Source of the DNA: Stereum hirsutum FP-91666 SS1
Taxonomy: Eukaryota; Basidiomycota; Agaricomycetes; Russulales; Stereaceae
Direction of reading: 5' to 3'
Assembly: GCF_000264905.1 (NCBI RefSeq)
Contig: NW_006763144.1
Location: 873,648-937,647, forward strand
DNA: 64,000 bases
In this document: piece after piece, positions 32,270 to 43,732 of the stretch
Layout: each line of letters starts with the position of its first letter
Numbering within the stretch: the first letter of the stretch is position 1
Notes under the pieces: model-generated
Seen by the model: the letters and a program-made list of their open reading frames with translations, nothing else
The model's database searches: none
Told to the model about the DNA's origin: nothing
Translations under genes and position numbers: made by a program

Positions 32270-32945
32270 TTTTGGTCAATCTTTGCTGTGTGGGGGGAGA
32301 GAAGGATACGCGAAACAAACAGAGGTTGCGTGAGGCTTCGGACATTGACACGAGACACAGACGCGTCCTGTCACGTCCGTGACGGACGCGTCATCCGAGT
32401 TCCTGGTCGTCGATTTTCTGATGTGGCACGGGGAGTAGCGTACTCCAAACATACCCACAAATATGAGCCATGTTAAGGACGGCTTTGCCGTGTGCTTTGT
32501 ACGGAAATTTTATGGGCTTGACCTTCGAGTTGAATTAATTATCGAGGTCCAAAGAAAACTGACAAAACTTGTGCGGCGCGAGCACGGGTAACTGCTATGA
32601 ACTTCAGCTTGGAGTTTGCATGAGACTCAGGCCCGAGGCGCCTTGTTGCCGCGCAACGAACCGAGTATATCGGGCCGGCTTTAGATGTACGCGGCAGCCT
32701 CTGAACATGACAAGACCAAATAAGCTCCTCTTCGCACACTGGAGTGGGTGTTTCGATGCCTCCAAAATCCGCCTCTTCCTCATGGCCCACAAACCGACCC
32801 CGTACCAATGCACTCCGAGTCGTGGATGTATGCATATATTTTACTAGTACAACATGAACATGCAGCGTGCAAGAAGATGGTCGCCGAAAGTCGTCCAAGG
32901 ATTCAGTGAGTGCTAATCAGGAATCCTGACATCTAACCAAAGCTC
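32270..32945. other. Spacer between AASS-type gene and RNase H2B
   Basis: It contains the RNase H2B promoter (palindrome at 32360-32392) and the 3' end of the fused lysine gene; both genes are minus-strand. A 119-codon minus-strand frame at 32539-32898 is not like any family I know and lacks supporting signals. Confidence 0.5.
32360..32392. promoter_or_regulatory. Palindrome with two ACGCGT (MCB-like) boxes before RNase H2B
   Basis: GACGCGTCC, one unpaired T, then GTCACG are mirrored after a 2-nt centre by CGTGAC and GGACGCGTC. The two ACGCGT cores lie at 32361-32366 and 32386-32391, 92-122 nt upstream of the start codon. ACGCGT is the MluI cell-cycle box bound by MBF in yeasts; its use here is inferred. 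Confidence 0.55.
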
Positions 32946-35900
32946 TCATACAACCCCACTCGTCCTCCTCAACCCGTCATCCAACACCCGCTCCATCCCT
33001 CCCCCTCTCCTAACACCCTCCCTGACGCCTAATCCCCTCCCCTCCAACCCTTCTAGCACCCCTTTCCACAAATTCCCTTCTGCAGTTGGACCCTGTACAC
33101 CCCTCACTGCAACTTTGCCATCCAAAATCTGAAGGGCAGCGAGCGCAACAGGAAGGCCGACCGTACGCGCCATAGCTGTAGCTTTACTATCTCCATAGAC
33201 CACAAGGTCGGAGGTGTGGATGTCCTCGTCGGGAGAGCCTGCTGAAGAGGATCGAGCGACGACTTCGTGTGATAGGATGACGAGGTCTCTTTCGTGGGGA
33301 AGATAGCGGAGCGTATGCGCAAGATGAATGGCAAGTAGATCTGCTGGGGGCATAGGTACCTTCGGAACTGGAGGGAGTGACGTTGCGCCTTTCTCGCCCC
33401 CTTCAGGCTGCGAAGGAACCAAGCCCAGCCATGTCAAAGCATCCCAAAGTGGTGCGATACGAGATTCATCAACAGTGCTCGAGAGAGCAGACAAGAGCGA
33501 CGGAGCATTGGTAGGGATTTCGGTATCGAGCTGTCGTTCGAGGGCGAGACGGGTAAATGACGGCCAGCCTAATGTGGAATCGAGTTGAATGGGCTGAGTG
33601 GGTTCAAGGAGACCGACGGATTTGAAGGAGTGCATGAGAGACGTGAAGCCCGGATATCTATGTGCAACAGACCGAAATCCTTTAGTCGCTTTAATAGAAG
33701 ATTCCCAACGTAGAAGTCGTACCTCAATGTCCCTCTGAGCATTGTCCGCAGGTTAGGGCCCAAGTCATAAATATCTGCATACGGCATACTATCCCTATTC
33801 GCCATACCCTCCAGCTTCAACACATTCGAGATCGGAACCTCGGGGAAATGATCCCTCAATATTCTTTCTCCGGGGATTTCCCAGTCCTACCGGGTCGAAA
33901 AATTAATGCATCAGTTTTCGTTCTCATGCCCACAGACAGTAACCTAGGTGGTGCGGAGAATTGAAGACTAACCTTCCCATTCAGCCTGAATTTCGCACTC
34001 TGCTCCGCAGCCCTCAAGACACCCCTCGGGCTCCAACTGAACTTATAACCCAGCGGCACGCCCTCCGCCGCCTCGGGCGCTGGCAACCCGCCACAAAACG
34101 ACGTGAAACTCACGATTTGCTTGTTCTGCGAACGTAGGCGCAAGAGAAGGGAGTGTGCTGAGCAGTGGTCGATTCCGGGGTCAAGGCCGATTTCGTTCAG
34201 GAGAAGAATATCGGATGCGATGGCTCTACAAAAAACGGACACGTCAGGATAGTCAAGTAGAATAAGAGCAGATGATGCTTACTGCGAGTGCAAAGCCTGC
34301 ATTGAAGATGAGATATATGACGCCGTTACAAGGTGGGTTTTGTGCTCGATACAGAGCTCCGCGACGGATGGATGGAACGGCGCGGGGAGCAAGCTGCTCG
34401 ATTGAAGTCGCCAGTGAATACCAGCGCCCTTTGTACTGAGGCAAGGGAAGTCGAGACGCACCTCACGACGATGTCAGCTTGCTGTACCAATCCCGCAATA
34501 CGTTCCTTATCCTCCATGTCGATCAACAAAGCCTTTGCGTTCTTATGATGCTTGACCAGGCTCTCTGCTTCGGCTAGTGCGTTACTGGCTGTCGACCCAG
34601 AATGCCAAAAAACGAGAGAATATTGGGAAATATTTTGAAAATCAGTAATTCGTGGATCATAACACAAAGGGGTGAAAGAGCTTGAGTACTGACCGACGAT
34701 AATCTCCACACCCGGCCTGCCTGCCAACTCATCGACCGCAGGTCCCGCGACCATCCCGCTCCCAAGGACTAAAACCCTCTTCTTCCTCGGGGCGCCCGAA
34801 AGACTATTACTGGCAGGAATAGCACCCCCCACGTTCTTCGCCGTTGTTTCTGATGCAGAAGAGGCTTGCGTCTCACCACTACTCTGACTCTCCCTCCATC
34901 TCCTAACTTTCCCCTCCAGAACCTCCCTAAACCCATCATCGAAACTCGACCCCTCACCACCTGTCACCCTCCCACCCACTGCCACAGTCGCTCTCTTCAA
35001 CGCCTTCCTCAGTTCATTATCCCCATTTCCCAAGTCAGAACCCGAGCCGGCCTTCTGTTCCGCGACAAGACACCTAACATAGTCCTTCACAGCACCCGCG
35101 AACGATTCGCTCGCATCCTTCGGGAGGCTAGCTGGCAAAATATCCACAGCCATGACGCTTATGCCCATTCCTTTCCATCCCGCTCCTTCTCCGACAGTAT
35201 AGCACGGCTTATCGATCGTCGTACTCTTCTTCACGAACTCCAGAGCTCCCTCGATATCACATGAAATATCGCCGATGGCGGCTAGTCTTGGTGTGTGGGC
35301 TTGGAGGTGAGAGGTGAGGAGTAGGCGGGGGCAGGCTGGGTTCCAGCCTGCGCCGTTGAGGAAAAGTGTCAGGTATGGTGCGATCTAGAATATGGGTCAG
35401 TATCGAGCATTACGAATGCATCCCAGAAGGAGGAAATAGGGAGTGAAACGGGACGTGGTAAAGAAATCTTACCTTGGTATGGAAATGGGACTCGTAGGCC
35501 TGCGAATTCTCATAATAGTCGGCACGATCGTAGGGCTTTCCGTCCTGCCGGGAGAGGTAGGACTCAGGCAGTGCGTGAACGATGTAGATCTTCGTTAGAT
35601 CGGCGTCTGGAGGAGGAGTGGACGAAGGAGGTTCGATTAGTTAATGGATTTTTAAGTCAAGGGGGGTGAGAATGTGACGAAAGGAATGGGTTCAGCAAGA
35701 GAATGGAAGAAGTGGGTGGACGCACTTGAGTTGTTGACCAATGCGGGTAGATCCTCGGGTTTGATGTATACGAGTGGGAGCTCGGAAAGGATGGAGAGCG
35801 CTCCTTGAGAGACTTTGCCATTCCTAATATAATTTTAGGACAACATCAGCGACGGGACGACAAATGTACAGGGTGTTGCCGCAGAATGACCATCGAAATT

Positions 35901-37044
35901 ATGTTCAAGAGAAGGGAAGACGAGGAAATAATAAAAATGAGTCAAGAAAGTACACACCCAGTCACACCAATGACACAAGGACCTAAAGAGCGCGGTGTCC
36001 CGTGCTCTGTGATCTGAGTAGCGATCCATTGCAAGGCTGAACGAAGATGCTCAAGCGAAGGTGAGGAGTGAGGACGGGGAGTATACTATAGGATACGAGT
36101 AGAGGTGGGTGAATATGATGATAGTGCGGTCCAATTAGCTGGTGGTATAAATCGGGATAGAAAGGGGAGCATAAGAGAATCAAGAGCGCTTACTAGAAAG
36201 GGCGACGCCACACCGCCTTTGAGGTGCATGTCCGCCATCGCAGATAGGGATTCGAGAGCTCCTGCGACTAAATAAGTACACAGATGATCAGTTAATTCTT
36301 CTGACTCGGGAGGCAGCGGGTATAAGAAGAGTCGGGACGCTAACCTCCAGCAAACCACCCAAACGCCACAGTCCTCTTGCCGCTTCCATCCACCAATAAC
36401 TCATAATCAATCAATCGCGGTTCCAAACCCTCTTCCTCCTTACTCGAGATACCCGGCATTGTTCCAGCGCCTTTGTCGGCATACTTATACCCACCGGTGA
36501 GAAAACGCGATAGTAAAGGCATGTTGTACTCCTGCCCTTTGATGGTATGGGAGAACATGACGTGCGTTCGGGGGTTGAGAACTGGTGCAGCTGACGAGGA
36601 TACAGGGGAAGAAGACAGAACAGGGGTGGTGAGGAGAGTGGTCAGAGGTGGTTCTTTGATTCCTAATATTATATGGGCGGGGTCAAGCGTGGGGTGGGCT
36701 TCTGCTCCGGCCTATTCGGTGTCCGCGAACAATTGTGATTTCAGTTATCATCGTGCAACTGGTGAGTACCAACAGCGATGGGGAGGAGGTAGGACACATA
36801 CCCGGATATATTCATCCAGAGGAAATACCCTCCGCTCACACTCCTGCACAAGTACCCTCACACCATCCTTCTCAACCAAATCCGCTACCACGTCAGGTGT
36901 AAGCGGAGCTCTACGCTCCCATACTCTTGCAGGGTCCTCACAACGGATTCCAATGGTCACCGGGATATTATGGGAGCTATAGCGTCTCCGACTCAAGTGC
37001 AAAGGTGACAGCGAAGAGAGAGAAGTTCGTCGAAGGAGAGGCAT
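32946..37044 (-). CDS. Fused lysine-ketoglutarate reductase / saccharopine dehydrogenase (AASS-type)
   Basis: One multi-exon gene encodes both halves of an alpha-aminoadipic semialdehyde synthase, roughly 1,000 residues (human enzyme 926). The arginine- and serine-rich N-terminus ([20 protein letters not shown]) looks like a mitochondrial presequence. LKR half: [85 protein letters not shown] and [20 protein letters not shown] half: [20 protein letters not shown] (nucleotide-binding loop), [19 protein letters not shown] after removing a 105-nt stop-free intron, [68 protein letters not shown] and [14 protein letters not shown]. In animals and plants this enzyme degrades lysine through saccharopine; fungal lysine synthesis normally uses separate LYS9 and LYS1 enzymes. 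Direction of flux here is not visible. Confidence 0.88.
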
Positions 37045-37395
37045 GACAATGAGTTGACGTGGCCTGTATTCAGGTCTCTTGAACTAAGCTTCAGTAAAAT
37101 ATGAGAGACCAAAATATGAAGAGTAGGTGCGTATGAGCGAGGCCGTCGTGGTATCAGTCTCGGAAGTCAAGTAAGACAGCAGAGGTTAGAATATGGGGGT
37201 GCGGGGAACGGAGAGGTCAAGTGAGGAGACGAAGATCCGGCCGGAAGTTGGAAGTGCGCGTCTGTGTAGTGACCGTTGACGTTTCGTGTTACTATAATAT
37301 CGGTGGCCAACGTGCCAGCATGCGTTGGCTCAGTGGATTAATGGAACGCGTCCGTGTTTAGCGAGTACCGAAGTGCGCTGAGAGTTCGGGAGAGC

Positions 37396-37773
37396 TCAGG
37401 AGGGTCGCCGGGGAGATAGGAGCCTCACAAAACGTTCGACTGGGCGACATGAGTGACTGCATGCAACGAGATAGCACAGATTATAAAGTCCTATTATATT
37501 GAAAGGTCAACAAATCGAACACACTACGGAATACATACGTCGTTCGTCGTCGTCAACATCGTTGAACGCTCTTTCGACGCGCGCTTTCGTCAAGCACATC
37601 AGATCTAGATCGCCCGACAGCCGGCGCGGGCGCTTAGAATCTCGGGGAAGATAAGATAAGATTTGGATGCCGGCTTGCGTCATGTTCGGATGCTCTGTGG
37701 CGAGCTGGAATGGATGCCGCCCACATTTCGTCCGCTCGCGCCCATCATCGTAGACGCACACGACGTGCACCAT
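37396..37773 (-). CDS. Possible small spliced gene, unknown function
   Basis: A frame starting MVHVVCVYDDGRERTK runs to a good donor (GTATGT). Removing a 48-nt intron (37491-37538, ending AATAG) leads into a further 31 open codons (RLYNLCYLVACSHSCRP...) before a stop, giving 109 residues. The composition looks protein-like and Cys-rich toward the end, but I recognise no family. It lies wholly inside the divergent promoter between the fused lysine gene and the ABC1 kinase gene, and overlaps a GATA double site, so it may equally be chance. Confidence 0.25.
37650..37660 (+). promoter_or_regulatory. Tandem GATA sites (GATAAGATAAG)
   Basis: Two overlapping GATAAG cores lie in the divergent region between the fused lysine enzyme and the ABC1 kinase, about 190 nt before the kinase start. 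GATAAG is the core recognised by fungal GATA factors for nitrogen control; a role here is inference. Confidence 0.4.
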
Positions 37774-37843
37774 GCCGCCTTTCCCTTAAAACTTCGCTTC
37801 TTTCATTCGTCTTTGGTTTTTATAGACTATCACCCCCAGGTCT

Positions 37844-40557
37844 TTGATGTTGGGACCCTTTGGCAGCTCGCTGAGAGCTTCACGACCGACGCCATCTTTC
37901 GCCACGACACTTAGAATCGGCTCCCGCTTGACTTCCCGTGGATTTGCATTAGAGGCCTCTCCCAAGCCTTCGCGTTTGCAGAAGTATGCGAGGCGTACTG
38001 CTTACTTGGCTATCGGACTCGGAGCAGCGTATACGGCGGACAGAACTTTTTATGCCTCTACGATAACCAGGAATCTACGCACCTTTTATACGGTACGTCT
38101 GGTTCGAGATCTTGGCTACTACTTTATTAGGAGGAAGCCATCGCAAATCTCAACCTCAAGAACCTGTGCCATTGTGGATAAGACTCGCATGACATATTTA
38201 TTTCTTTTTGCGACATATATTTGAGTCGTGTGCGTCATAACTTTGGAATGTGGTGCTATCGCGCTGCGCCTGTCCACCAGCCCGTCCATCCCTTTCCTCA
38301 TCACATAATGTCCATATAAACCCGCAGGGTATCGCTATGCAATATCTGCGGCTACCATTATCTCCACCGTCTTTGCCACTCTCTCCGCGTTACTTCAGAT
38401 TAAAACTAACAACACATCCTTCCAGTGCGCTATAATCGCCCTAGATTATAAGATAAACTTTGTCGAATCCAATGCTGCAGGCATCCAACGAATCCACGAA
38501 CGAGTAGGCAACCGTGTTTATGATCTCCTGACCTCCAACGGTGGCCTATACATTAAATTCGGTACACATCTTCCATATTCCATCCTAAATTCATCATATT
38601 CGCCATTGACGCCGTCTACTGCCCTCGACTTTTACCACCACGTCTAGGTCAAGCCATAGGTAATAACGCCGTTCTCCTTCCAAAACCTATCCAAGCCAAA
38701 TTCGCCTCTTTATTCGACGATGCCCCCCAAATTCCCTTCTCCGAGGTCAAGCGCGTCTTCGTGTCCGAGTTCGGTAGACCGCCCGACGGACCGGAAGGCG
38801 TGTTCGAGATATTTGAGGAAGAGGCAATCGCTAGTGCGAGCGTCGCACAAGTACATAAGGCGAAGTTGTGGCCCAAACTTGGACAAAAAGAAGGTGAGGG
38901 TGAATGGGTGGCTGTGAAGGTACAGAAACCGGCAGTGGGGAAGCAGATGGAGCCTGTAAGTTCAGTTGCATTGGCTTGATTTTGATCTGAGCATTCCTGA
39001 TCACGATTATCTTTTGCCAGGATCTCTTCGCGTATAAGGCTGTCATGTGGGCCTACGAATACTGGTTCGAACTACCCGTCTTATTTGTCGTCAGTGCGTG
39101 TCTGCTCTGCATGTCAATTCAGCTCTCCGTTCCTACCCTCATCATTTTCTCTCACACCATCCTCCAGATTTCATCTCCGATCGTCTCCGTCAAGAACTTG
39201 ACTTCGAAAACGAAGCTTCGAACGCCACCCGTCTCGCCTCCTTGATCGCCTCTGACCCATACCTCGCCCACCGCGTCCATATCCCAGTCGTTTACCCGGA
39301 ATATACTACCAAGCGTGTCATGACGGCTGAATGGATTGATGGGGTGAGGATGAGCGATAGGGATGGTGTGATGAGGATCATGGGTGAAGGAGGGAGAAGG
39401 CTACCAAAGACAGCCTCGTATCTTTCGCTTTCGCCATCGGATATTGCGCCCGCCGTTTCGAGCACCACAAACAAGTCATCTGCAGTTGACGGGCAGAAGG
39501 GCACAGTAGGAGGAGAAGGTAGTATCGACGAGCTGCCTCTGCCTTTGGGACTGAAACAACCGCTCAAAGGAGGTGTTAAAGAAATAATGCAGACCATGGT
39601 CGAGCTCTTCGGCGCCCAGATCTTCCGCTGGGGCTTCGTCCACTGCGACCCCCATCCAGGCAACATTTTCATCCGTCCACATCCTTCACCTTCCTACAAG
39701 AACCAACCGCAGCTCGTCCTCATAGACCATGGGTTGTACGTACAGTTTGGTGATCAGTTCAGAAGGGAGTATGCGACGCTTTGGAAAGGGTTACTGGCGG
39801 CGGATTTGGAGACGGTGAAGGAGGTGACGACGGGCTGGGGAATAGGGACGCCGGAGTTATTTGCGAGTGCGACGTTGATGCGGCCGGTTAGGGTGAGGTG
39901 GAGGAGGACGGGGGCTGGTGATTGGCATGCATGGTGGTCGGGGTGGAGATCGGGGAAACAAAAGGAGAGTGTGAAGAGCGAGGAAGAGAAAGCACAAGAA
40001 GAAAAAGAGAGAAAGTCGCAGGAGGAGTTTGACGAGTTTAAAGAGGGGGTGGGGATGAAGGAGAGGTTGAAGAGATTCTTGGTGGACACCGATAAGATGC
40101 CGAAGGAGTTGGCGTTTATTGGGCGGAACATGAGGTCAGTTTAGCTCTTTTCTCATACTCTGAATTCTCCTAGTACTAATTCCGCCGTGTACCATTTTCC
40201 AGGATTGTTCAAGGAAACAACCAAATGCTCGGCTCACCCGTCAACCGTATCAAAATTACCGGCTTCTCTGCCTCCGCCGCTCTCACTCGTTCACCTAACC
40301 TTACATTTCCCCAACGCCTTAGAGAATACGCACACCATCTCACATTCCTCTTCGTCATCTACTCTATGGATGTGGCATTCTGGGCTAGCAGGATGCGACA
40401 GTATATGAGATTGAAGCTTATGACGTGGGGAGTAGGATCGAGATTGTGGAGCTTTGGGGAAGGGGAAGAGGGGTTCGAGGATGAGTTAGAGAGGGGAATG
40501 AGGGATATGGCGAGGAGTTTTGGCGTTAAGGCGGATCGTGGGATGTTTGAGGGATAG
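37844..40557 (+). CDS. ABC1/ADCK family atypical kinase, probably mitochondrial
   Basis: Seven or so exons encode about 640 residues. The N-terminus (SLRASRPTPSFATTLRIGSR and nearby basic residues) looks like a mitochondrial presequence, with a hydrophobic segment AYLAIGLGAAYTA. ABC1 hallmarks are present: the KxGQ motif in GGLYIKFGQAIG, the Ala-rich loop EEEAIASASVAQVHKAKL, the lysine in WVAVKVQKP, RLRQELDFENEASNA, the catalytic segment WGFVHCDPHPGNIFIRP and the metal motif LVLIDHGLYVQFGDQFRREY. The C-terminal part includes RIVQGNNQMLGSPVNRI and ends ADRGMFEG. The overall shape fits the ADCK1/ADCK5/Mcp2-like branch linked to mitochondrial lipid homeostasis rather than Coq8, but I cannot separate the branches with certainty. 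A lysine/glutamate-rich insert (KSEEEKAQEEKERKSQEEF) is unusual. Confidence 0.87.
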
Positions 40558-40737
40558 TGGCTGGTATAGTCTTATTCCGGTTGTTCTTTGATTGTTCGAA
40601 TTCGTGCTGACTACTCATTTTCAGGATGATATGGCGGCCGGTGTATCCCTGCATGTCCATGTGCAGGATTAAGTTATATACAGATATTTCTCATTATTAG
40701 ATCTATTTGGTTACCCCAAGCGACATCCACACAAGTT

Positions 40738-40758
40738 CTCCAGAAATATCTTCTGGAG
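40738..40758. repeat. 8-bp stem inverted repeat downstream of the ABC1 gene
   Basis: CTCCAGAA and TTCTGGAG are separated by ATATC, 180 nt after the kinase stop. It could form an RNA hairpin in the 3' untranslated region. Confidence 0.4.
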
Positions 40759-41616
40759 CCCAAGGCGAATGGACCATATCAGAACTCTGATCCAACACAC
40801 ATGTTTCCGCTGCAAGTCGCATTATGACCTTACGCATGTCGCTGCGGCTAGCAGATTGATCATGTCCAGGAAGTCTTGACTTCGACTTCCCCTGCGAGGT
40901 GAGGTACTATGTTTACTCGTCCTCTTGTCCCACAGTGGTCATATGCTAACGCCGGTGGTCTTATGCACTCGGCGTTCTTCGCTTCTCCATTCGATCTCTG
41001 GCATGGTCAGCTATCATTTGTTGACAGCGACTTCGTGTGTGCGGTCGCACCTTACAAGTATAGCCGAGACGAAATCGCTTGTTCATCTGCTTGCAGGATC
41101 GCAAGTCTCAGTAGCTCGGCGGCTAATTCCGAGCTCCTATGTATTACACAACCTCGTGCCCTCAGCCGATCCATGTCTTGTCGGGTATGTGGCCTTCATT
41201 CTCGTTGAGACCGTGGCGGCCTCATACCCCCTTGCGCATTTTACCTCTTTGTGCTTTGTAACATGTTTATACATGGATGCACACTGGACGCGCACTTGCG
41301 ACACCTGGAAGAGCACTCAAAACGTTCTCAATGACCGTAACCCTGGTCCGTAAGACCCGATAGGCAGATGAAATACGACAACTGTCGCAGTCGCCATATG
41401 CCATTCCGTGCCCGAAAGGCTGTGGTCTACAAGTCCACGAAACGCTTCCCTCTGCCACATCTGTCAGACCGTGGCGGGATTGGTCGTACCTGAAGGCAGG
41501 ACAGACGGGTATCTAAAGGTATCTCGACGGGGTCGCAAGGGCAGAGGAAGAGCATGGTCCTTGTCGGAATATCTGGATGTAGGTCTGTCATTTTTTTTTT
41601 CTTCCTCTGTGCTCAC

Positions 41617-41622
41617 TATAAA
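41617..41622 (+). promoter_or_regulatory. TATA box of the 41.8-kb gene
   Basis: TATAAA lies 160 nt before the ATG at 41777, following a poly-T run; the leader would be about 125 nt. Confidence 0.45.
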
Positions 41623-41776
41623 TGCGAGAATGGGTGAGCTTATGTTTCTGCGCCCAGATTTCCAGGCCTCACGCGCATATTTATCGCCCCACCTACACCT
41701 ACCAAATATCCACCCACCCGTTCACTCTCCTACACATTTCGCATTCTCCTGCTCGCCATCTACGCTTAACTTCTTC

Positions 41777-42346
41777 ATGGTTATGAGCCCTGTCGTTCTC
41801 GACGTCAGCTACAACTGGAATCATCCAAAGATCATCGAAGCGGGCTTCGATCCTCATTCTATCCGCCTTCGCATCGCTGCAGGTCCTCAGACTATGGCAA
41901 TGTTCGGATACGAGATGGATGGTTTCTTTGTCGAGCCCCTCGACGATGTCGACGCCGAATCTAATACCTACGACCCCACCATCGCCAACAAACGGAAGTC
42001 TAATAGTCTTTCATCCCAATATTACGACAGCTCCGGCAGCGATCCTGATTCATGCGACGGTGACACTACTATTGATATATTCACCAACCGATTTGTCGAC
42101 ACCAGCAGCGAACAATACATCGCATCCAACATCAAACGATATATCGAGAAGCTAAGGAGCAGAGAGTACGAGGCTGTGATGATCGAATACTCGATCAGGA
42201 TGGGCACAGACAAGGTAGAGACGGTGTTGTTCGAGAGGCTCGTGAATGCGACGAGGGAATTTGCGCCGAGGGCGAAGCTGGCATTTAATTGGAATCTGGG
42301 ATCGACATTGGATGCCTTCAAGCGGGTGACACCGGTTCCCGTGTGA
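41777..42346 (+). CDS. Hypothetical protein, 189 residues, single exon
   Basis: Unrecognised intronless frame starting MVMSPVVLDVSYNWNHPKII. It contains an acidic region with scattered Ser (YDSSGSDPDSCDGDTTIDIF), a charged probable helix (KRYIEKLRSREYEAVMIEYS), and a C-terminus LAFNWNLGSTLDAFKRVTPV. There is no signal peptide or membrane segment. The frame is also open further upstream to 41408, but I start at 41777 because the sequence before it looks like leader and a TATA box lies at the right distance for that start. No function can be given. Confidence 0.55.
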   Translation: MVMSPVVLDVSYNWNHPKIIEAGFDPHSIRLRIAAGPQTMAMFGYEMDGFFVEPLDDVDAESNTYDPTIANKRKSNSLSSQYYDSSGSDPDSCDGDTTIDIFTNRFVDTSSEQYIASNIKRYIEKLRSREYEAVMIEYSIRMGTDKVETVLFERLVNATREFAPRAKLAFNWNLGSTLDAFKRVTPVPV

Positions 42347-42974
42347 GGTTCTGTGCCTGGGGGCAGTGACACAGGTGAGTGTGGCCCTTCACAAGCCCCC
42401 CTTTGTGATCACTTTCGGGACGGCGCTGATTATTGGTAGGTCGCACATCTGTTGATCAGGGCGACTGCGATCTGTATGTGTTGTACGAAACACAAGCCAA
42501 TGTATCTGTATCTGTATTAGAGGGTGAGTATTTCGGGATTGTGGCGGCCTTCGTGCGTTGATTTGACCGTCTCGTTTGCACATAGGGACATTATAATAAT
42601 CATTTCTAATTTATGTTCCTTGCACAAATTCGGGCACTTTGTGTCTTCCTTCAGCTTGTATTCCAAGTTCCGGCGCTTAGGATCGTTGAGGGTGCACATA
42701 AGTATTATACCGTGCGACTCAAAGAGGTTCGACTTTTTGGATATGTTGACCATGAGTGCTCGCGTAACCACACAGCGTCACCAAACAGCATAGGGTTGCT
42801 AACACTTTGGGTTCTTATAGCTTTAAGTAAGCGAGCCCATGATTTCCGTGTTGCTCCTACGTCTCCAATGATATCATAGGCTGGGCATGGAGTTCACTGT
42901 GGCATATAAATGTGTCCCGAAGCTTCATCCATCCTTCAGACGATAATTCCAGCACTTACGCTCATACCATCATC
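42347..42974. other. Spacer before the first tandem paralog
   Basis: About 630 nt are AT-rich in the middle and hold the promoter of the next gene, with a TATA box at 42905-42910. Nothing else is recognised. Confidence 0.5.
42905..42910 (+). promoter_or_regulatory. TATA box of the first tandem paralog
   Basis: TATAAA lies 70 nt before the ATG at 42975. Confidence 0.6.
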
Positions 42975-43732
42975 ATGACCGACGTCCGACCAATCTCAGA
43001 GAAAGACTTTCCGGCAACAAACAGCAAAATCCCACCAGGATTCAGCTACACTGGCAGAGTGCCCAGCAAACGAAACCCTTTGAAACCTCTCCCCGACTGC
43101 TTTACTCGCGAGCCAGACCCGAAATGCAGCTACAGACCACTGCGCTCACCAATCCACATTCCTTCTCGTAATATCAACAATCTCACCGAAGGGTTCCTCC
43201 CAATGTTCCCAGACGCACCTTCCCTCCTTGCACACGACGTACTCCCGGCGGATTTGTCACGTCTACTGGAAGACTGCCACCTGATAGGCAAACTTACGCT
43301 CGGACAACATATCGGGGCAGAACTTGTTCCCGAGCTCATGGGTGTAGAAGCGGTCGCGGGCTTCTTCATGGCGGAGGGAATTTCGGGACAGGCAGCGAAG
43401 AGAAGGGTGAAGAACGTAGGAGATTTATTGGACACATGGAATGAACAGTTCTTTGCGCCGAGGAAGTTGAGAGCGTGGGTGCATACCGGAGGGATGATCA
43501 AGGATACGGGGGATATCGGGAATGGGGCATATGGTGGTGATACCACGGGTGGCGAGAGTGACAACGGCTCGAAGGATCTGAAGAAGAAAATCAAGGAAAG
43601 GGTGAAGAAGGACAAGGATCGTAAGGCGGAGAAAAAAGTGAGTCTCCATCTCAAGGTGCATCACAGGTACTGACATTGTTCTTTCTACAGAAAGAAACAA
43701 TATATCTTGTGATCGAGACACTCAAAGTCTAG
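42975..43732 (+). CDS. Unrecognised family protein, tandem copy 1
   Basis: Two exons (42975-43637, 43691-43732; AAA|GTGAGT...CTACAG|AAA) encode 234 residues. Start MTDVRPISEKDFPATNSKIP; conserved with copy 2 are PPGFSYTGRVPSKRNPLKPL, PIHIPSRNINNLTEGFLP, LLAHDVLPADLSRLLEDCHL, IGKLTLGQHIGAELVPELMG and WNEQFFAPRKLRAWV. A Lys-rich stretch (KKKIKERVKKDKDRKAEKK) precedes the short last exon, which ends YLVIETLKV. There is no signal peptide or evident membrane helix. The block with HDVLPAD and LLEDCHL looks like a small helical domain; I do not recognise the family. The tandem arrangement shows local duplication. Confidence 0.75.

Larger units (their letters stand above)
40558..41776. other. Intergenic region, no gene recognised
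   Basis: This 1.2-kb region follows the ABC1 kinase gene. Frames such as 40909-41208 show no family signal. A hairpin lies at 40738-40758 and a TATA box at 41617-41622. Confidence 0.45.

Noticed and set aside
32539..32898. 119-codon minus-strand frame after the fused lysine gene
   Set aside because: Composition is uneven, with no homology cue; the same bases are also open in other frames on both strands.
32946..37044. Two separate genes, LYS1-like and LYS9-like
   Set aside because: There is no stop, promoter-like gap or new start between the halves; the linker region is open and joins by ordinary introns, as in AASS.
40738..40758. Hairpin after the ABC1 gene as a transcription terminator
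   Set aside because: Eukaryotic genes do not use hairpin terminators of this kind; at best it is an RNA structure in the 3' untranslated region.
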